This document shows positions 60,231-64,000 of a DNA stretch of 64,000 nucleotides, one piece after another. This DNA is from an uncultured bacterium (lineage in GTDB: Bacteria; Bacillota; Clostridia; Lachnospirales; Lachnospiraceae). The position numbers were made by a program, and so were the translations under genes. Positions within the stretch are counted from its first letter, which is position 1, and every line of letters begins with the position of its first letter. The notes beneath the pieces are model-generated. The model saw only the letters and a program-made list of their open reading frames with translations. It ran no database searches and had not been told where the DNA came from. The stretch covers positions 54,607 through 118,606 of the forward strand of contig CAMTMP010000010.1 of NCBI GenBank assembly GCA_947073545.1, given 5' to 3'.

Positions 60231-61529
60231 GTGCTCGGTTATCTCGAGATGTGCAACCGCCTAGATACCGTGCCCTATAAGTCTGATTTCAGTCTCGTGC
60301 GGTATCTTGACCATGACCATATCAGGGGAGAGCTGTATCAGCTGAGTGCGGAACAGTTTCGGGAGATCGTGAAGAATTTCCAGTATCAGACAGAAAAAAG
60401 GGAACATGTGGACGGCAGACTGCAAATCAGGCAGCTGGCAATGAACGTTTTAAGTATTCACATGGCACAGGGGCTTTATGTTCTGGCTTACCGTAAGCTG
60501 AATCTGGACGTGAAACAGCGGGCGCTGAAGCCGGATAATGAGATAACAATCTGCACGGAATTTACCATAGACGGGACGAAACAGAGTATCCGCAGGTTTC
60601 TGGACGGGGATGAATATGAACTGCTTGCCGATTTTGAGGCAAATCAGGAGAGAATCAAGGACTGCATTGCGAAACGAATGAAACAGGGCGGCAGCAATGT
60701 GGACGATATGCCCTATATTATAGGATTTGAAGCTGATATCGCATTGGATCTGCACAAGGAATATCAGGCGATTATGAGGATGTACCAGCAAGGGGAAGTT
60801 CCTGTGCCGATCAGGGCGTTTTTCAATGAGCGCACGGTTCTGTTTGCGTCCTATAATAATCATCCGATCAACGGGGTGTACGAAAAACTGTCTGCGATCA
60901 AATATCACGGCAGAAACATTCCCTTTCCCGTCTTGCGGCTGGGCAATAATAAGAAGGTCAAAGAAGCGCTTATCACCATGAAGCGGCTCTACGAAGAAGT
61001 AAAGAATATAAAGGTCTTTGAAAGGACGCTTGACCGCAATAAGGGCGACCGTAAAAAACGTGCGAAGCGGTTGTCGGAGATGTTGAAACGCTACGAGGAT
61101 TTGCTGGATTTAAAGGAGCGGAAGGAAACCATTGACAGGGTACTTGAATACGGGGAAAAAAGAGGCGTCTCCTTTGAGATGATGTCCTTTGAGGAAGATT
61201 TGAGGGTCAGGCAGCAGGGGCAGATCAACCGTAAGATTGAAGCGGCGGGAGAGGTGTCTGAGGATGCGGCAGTCTCGCTTTTGAACAGGGATATCGAGAC
61301 TTTGAAGGAGTACCTGTATTATACTTCTGCGGGATATATAAAGAAGATCGGTGCGCCCAGAAACGAGGAACTTAAGGAAATTCTGGAGATGGGGGAAGGG
61401 GAAAAGCAGCTCAATCCGGTTATTTTGATGGATGAGATCACGAATGAAAATGTGAAGAACACAACTTACAATTGTTTCGTGTGGAAAATTCATATGCCAG
61501 AAGGTATAATCATATCAAAGAAATTTTAA
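60231..61529 (+). CDS. unknown protein, 432 residues
   Basis: I do not recognise this family. The protein is soluble, rich in charged residues, with a long helical, Lys/Arg-rich central stretch (about 245-310, KNIKVFERTLDRNKGDRKKR). The N-terminal half has mixed strands and helices (RQLAMNVLSIHMAQGLYVLA). No catalytic motif stands out. The GTG at 60231 has no ribosome site. The frame is open upstream to 60207, and an ATT at 60213, with GGTGGTGAG 5 nt before it, is a possible unusual start giving IENFHKVLGYLEMC. It may belong to the preceding operon or be independent. Confidence 0.7.
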   Translation: MLGYLEMCNRLDTVPYKSDFSLVRYLDHDHIRGELYQLSAEQFREIVKNFQYQTEKREHVDGRLQIRQLAMNVLSIHMAQGLYVLAYRKLNLDVKQRALKPDNEITICTEFTIDGTKQSIRRFLDGDEYELLADFEANQERIKDCIAKRMKQGGSNVDDMPYIIGFEADIALDLHKEYQAIMRMYQQGEVPVPIRAFFNERTVLFASYNNHPINGVYEKLSAIKYHGRNIPFPVLRLGNNKKVKEALITMKRLYEEVKNIKVFERTLDRNKGDRKKRAKRLSEMLKRYEDLLDLKERKETIDRVLEYGEKRGVSFEMMSFEEDLRVRQQGQINRKIEAAGEVSEDAAVSLLNRDIETLKEYLYYTSAGYIKKIGAPRNEELKEILEMGEGEKQLNPVILMDEITNENVKNTTYNCFVWKIHMPEGIIISKKF

Positions 61530-61576
61530 TGAATTATTTCTCGGTCATGCACTGATTGAATGATATGGAGGAGCGA

Positions 61577-62080
61577 ATGAATACCTATATTTTTTTATAC
61601 CCGGAGACTTCATTTTTTGAAGTGACGCTTGCCGCATATTTTATGAAAACGAAGGGAAACGTTTATATTGTTGCGGAGGAGGAACATCAGACGATCTGCA
61701 CGAATGAGGGTGTCAGGATTCAGAAGGATATCAGCCTTCCACAGATGAACCCAGAGAACGTGGATGCGTTTATTATTTGCGGCGGTGAAATTAACAACAT
61801 TAGAAATAAGCCCCTTCTGCTTGAAACCATAAATCGGTGCATCGGGGAGAAAAAGATTGTCGGCGGCATCTGTGCGGGAAGAACGCTCATTGCGGATGCT
61901 GCCGGGGGTCTGGATTTTTCGGAGACGACCTGTGTCCTGGGAAATATTGTCCTAAGCCCTGGAAATGAGTACGTCGACTTTGCCTTGGAGGTGGGAAAGG
62001 CGGCACATATTTTTACAGACGAAGCAGATTATCAGGAAACCGTAGATTACTTTAAATATTTTAAGTATATCGGCAATTAA
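61577..62080 (+). CDS. DJ-1/PfpI family protein
   Basis: Encodes 167 residues, MNTYIFLYPETSFFEVTLAA, with the nucleophile elbow GGICAGRTLIADAAG (Cys in the family position) and an acidic residue near the N-terminus in PETSFFE. Family members include protein deglycase-like, chaperone and amidotransferase-like proteins. GGAGGAG is only 3 nt before ATG 61577; the TTG at 61556 is an alternative. The next gene is convergent. Confidence 0.85.
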   Translation: MNTYIFLYPETSFFEVTLAAYFMKTKGNVYIVAEEEHQTICTNEGVRIQKDISLPQMNPENVDAFIICGGEINNIRNKPLLLETINRCIGEKKIVGGICAGRTLIADAAGGLDFSETTCVLGNIVLSPGNEYVDFALEVGKAAHIFTDEADYQETVDYFKYFKYIGN

Positions 62081-62123
62081 GAAAAGTATCCGTCTTTGTT
62101 TTGCGGAAAAATGGTTCGGCGCT

Positions 62124-62465
62124 TTAATGCCCGGGTTCCACTTCCACCTGCAAAATATCCGCAAACAGGATCTTTGTGTTCACGATCTGCAGTAACCGGC
62201 TGGTCTCGTCGATGCGCGCGACCAGACCGGTTATTTTGATGTATTCCCCATTTTGGAAATAGACGACAGTCGCCATGTTCCCTTTGGAGAGCAGATGCAT
62301 CTGCCTGTCCAGTTCCTCCTCCATTTCCGGGGAAAGTTCGATTTTCGGGACGAGAATTTTCTCTTTCGCCGCGAGGGCGTCCGGCAGCCCGCGCAGCGCC
62401 GCGAAGGGCATGAACTGTTTGGCTCTCTCCTCTATGGGCATTCTGTTTTTCGGTTTACCTGCCAT
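62124..62465 (-). CDS. YolD-like family protein
   Basis: Encodes 113 residues. The conserved KNRMPIEERAKQFMPFAAL segment and a C-terminal beta-rich half (VVYFQNGEYIKITGLVARID) match YolD-like proteins, which are paired with Y-family polymerases of the UvrX type. It lies 56 nt downstream of the polymerase gene, same strand, and is probably co-induced with it. AAAGGAAAGA precedes the start. Molecular role unsettled. Confidence 0.9.
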   Translation of the reverse strand: MAGKPKNRMPIEERAKQFMPFAALRGLPDALAAKEKILVPKIELSPEMEEELDRQMHLLSKGNMATVVYFQNGEYIKITGLVARIDETSRLLQIVNTKILFADILQVEVEPGH

Positions 62466-62521
62466 TTCTCTTTCCTTTCCGAAGTGTTTCCGACATGCTG
62501 AAAAGTTGCCGGCCGGAGAGC

Positions 62522-63781
62522 TTACTCCGCTTTATGCCCTCCGATCTGGTGATTCCGTTCCCGGGTGGTGGCGCCTTCCTGCAGATTCATACCTTTCAGG
62601 ATGGCGTCCTTTCCGAATTTACTTTTTATACTGATAACGGCTTTCTGTATCCTGCGGTTTTTCTCAAGTTCCTCGGCGTCCACGAAGAAATTGTACTGAT
62701 GATATTCTTCCGGCATCACATGGTTGCACGTCAGGTTGACGCGATGGATCGTCAATTCGGGATTCACGATTCTTTCGTAGAGGGCGGTCACAGCGGGAAT
62801 CAGAATGAGATCCGAGTTTGTGTCGGTCTGCAAGTCAGCCGTGCCGTGGGCAGACGGCGTGTTCTGGCGGTTGGAGTAGCCGACATGCAGGGTGACGGAG
62901 CGAGTGACCAGATTTTTTTCCACCAGATCCAGACACAAAAGATCCATCATTTCCTTGACAATAAGGAGTCCTTTGTCAAAGGGATAATCGCTGCCAAGCA
63001 CTTGCCCGCTGGTGAGACAGTTGGTGCGGGGACGGTAGTTTTTGATATCCGCAATGGTGACTGGTTCAAGCCCCCAGGCGTGGTCGATCAGAAGTTCCGC
63101 GTCCACCCCGAACAGCTTATATAAAAGATCTTCGTCTGCGGCGGCCACATCCCCCATAGTGCGGATGCCGAAAGTGTCGAGCCGTCTGGCTGTGCCTGCA
63201 CCGACGCGCCAGAAGTCCGTGAGGGGTTTGTGGGTCCAGAGTGTTTTTCGATAGCTCTCCTGCGTGAGTTCGCCGATAAAGTCTTCGGCGTGTTTGGCGG
63301 TGATATCCAGCGCAATCTTGGCCAGATACAGGTTAGAACCTACGCCGCAGGAGGCGCGGATGCCGGTCTGATCATAGATATCCTGCATGATCTGCAGACC
63401 GAGCTGTCTGGCGGAAAGCCGGTAGAGCGCGAGATAATCCGTTACATCCATGAATGCCTCGTCGATGGAGTAGACATGAATGTCCTCTTTGGAAATATAC
63501 TTCAGGTAGACGGCATAAATATCCGCGGAGGTGTCCACATACTTTTGCATACGGGGCGGCGCTGTGATATATTCTATTGCTTTCGGAATTTCGAAAATGC
63601 GGCAGCGGTTTTTGATTCCAAGCGCTTTCATGGCGGGCGTGATGGCAAGACAGATGGTTTTCTCCGTTCTGTCCGGATCTGCCACGACTAAGTTTGTGGT
63701 CATGGGGTCCAGACCCCGCTCTACACATTCCACCGAGGCATAGAAAGATTTTAAATCAATACACAGATAGGTGCGGTTCAT
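62522..63781 (-). CDS. Y-family DNA polymerase (UvrX/UmuC-like)
   Basis: Encodes 419 residues: CIDLKSFYASVECVERGLDP and YSIDEAFMDVTDYL supply the catalytic acidic residues (D9; SIDE motif), GVGSNLYLAKIAL lies in the palm/fingers region, then a thumb, and a little-finger domain from about 235. It carries out translesion synthesis. ATG 63781 has AAAAGGAG 6 nt upstream. The promoter region contains a LexA-like box, consistent with SOS control. Paired with YolD downstream. Confidence 0.95.
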   Translation of the reverse strand: MNRTYLCIDLKSFYASVECVERGLDPMTTNLVVADPDRTEKTICLAITPAMKALGIKNRCRIFEIPKAIEYITAPPRMQKYVDTSADIYAVYLKYISKEDIHVYSIDEAFMDVTDYLALYRLSARQLGLQIMQDIYDQTGIRASCGVGSNLYLAKIALDITAKHAEDFIGELTQESYRKTLWTHKPLTDFWRVGAGTARRLDTFGIRTMGDVAAADEDLLYKLFGVDAELLIDHAWGLEPVTIADIKNYRPRTNCLTSGQVLGSDYPFDKGLLIVKEMMDLLCLDLVEKNLVTRSVTLHVGYSNRQNTPSAHGTADLQTDTNSDLILIPAVTALYERIVNPELTIHRVNLTCNHVMPEEYHQYNFFVDAEELEKNRRIQKAVISIKSKFGKDAILKGMNLQEGATTRERNHQIGGHKAE

Positions 63782-63843
63782 GTCAGGCTCCTTTTTGCGA
63801 TCGTACATCGTGTCCGCGCTTTGCTGTTTTCACTTACAATCAT

Positions 63844-63872
63844 AGTATAGCGCAAGAACATATGTTTGGCAA
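63844..63872 (-). promoter_or_regulatory. promoter of the polymerase-YolD operon with LexA-like box
   Basis: On the minus strand TTGCCA (63872-63867), 17 nt and TATACT (63849-63844). The spacer contains GAACATATGTTT (63856-63867 on the plus strand), close to the Gram-positive LexA consensus GAAC-N4-GTTC with one mismatch. Binding there would block the promoter. Confidence 0.72.
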
Positions 63873-64000
63873 GCGCGGAAAGATGGAAATATACGGTTCA
63901 AAAAACGGAATACGGGAAGGAGACAGCACTGAGGAATAAAAACTTTTCACACTAAAGCATTCAGGTTTCATGCAGGATATCCTCCTGTGCGGTAAAATAG

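Noticed and set aside
62081..62123. Terminator between the convergent DJ-1 and YolD genes
   Set aside because: No stem with a T-run was found in this 43-nt gap.
63873..64000. Possible gene at the right edge
   Set aside because: Only a very short frame without a recognisable motif; nothing firm can be supported in the last 128 bases.

Overview
The window looks like a chromosomal segment of a Gram-positive, low-to-mid-GC anaerobe of the Clostridia, most likely a Lachnospiraceae-type gut bacterium. The basis is gene order and gene content: the ylxM-ffh-rpsP-khpA-rimM-trmD-rplS-lepB-rbgA-lepB-rnhB-ylqG-ylqH-yraN run, Firmicutes-style acpP-rnc-smc-ftsY, fermentative pta-ackA, LytTR/DUF3021 and YolD/UvrX-type pairs, and indolepyruvate:ferredoxin oxidoreductase. 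Shine-Dalgarno sites are strong and promoters follow the sigma-A consensus. No tRNA, rRNA, CRISPR array, transposase or prophage was seen. Species cannot be fixed from sequence reading alone.

Layout. 1-2945: the start of a tmcAL-like gene (minus strand, cut by the window edge), then pta and ackA. 3080-8538: a flavodoxin/SCP2/membrane fusion with a LytTR-DUF3021 pair, a tandem hemerythrin and a chemotaxis receptor. 8561-16225: a core operon region, yceD (frameshifted), rpmF, plsX, acpP, rnc, smc, ftsY. 16289-21211: threonine dehydratase, YitT, a membrane-anchored GH25 protein, a DUF1905/C39-like fusion and a PocR sensor. 21286-25899: response regulator, sensor kinase and ABC exporter. 25951-27337: an AT-richer FkbM-type methyltransferase gene between two 94-bp direct repeats. 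27377-38573: the SRP/ribosome-maturation/tRNA-modification block and its conserved neighbours. 38662-42323: a second two-component system with a very large sensor. 42347-51901: prs, der, plsY, gpsA, an NSS symporter, metF, a MoxR-VWA pair and a 60-residue orphan. 51909-60196: thioesterase, acyl-CoA ligase, sodium symporter, iorA, iorB, arylacetate-CoA ligase and an ACT protein, which together read as aromatic 2-oxoacid/arylacetate metabolism. 60231-63872: an unrecognised protein, a DJ-1/PfpI protein and a YolD-PolY pair behind a LexA-like box.

The most unusual signal is not a protein. Six gene junctions (before rnc, ftsY, ylqH, iorA, iorB and paaK) carry a two-hairpin element. Hairpin 1 is built on AGAACTTCT/AGAAGTTCT-like arms and closed by an outer stem. 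Hairpin 2 has GGAGAATGC/GCATTCTCC-like arms. Hairpin 2 ends 21-43 nt before the next start codon in all six, always in the direction of transcription, with no U-tract. Two copies 40 kb apart share a core identical at 49 of 50 positions, yet their outer 8-bp stems differ in sequence and are each perfectly self-complementary. That is covariation expected of a selected RNA structure. A second architecture, a long closing stem around several internal hairpins, occupies four other junctions (pta-ackA, trmD-rplS, rplS-lepB, yraN-pgeF).

Other points: yceD appears to have lost a short segment between ATCTG repeats, shifting its zinc-knuckle end out of frame; the methyltransferase cassette could be lost by recombination between its flanking repeats, which carry a promoter/terminator-like hairpin.
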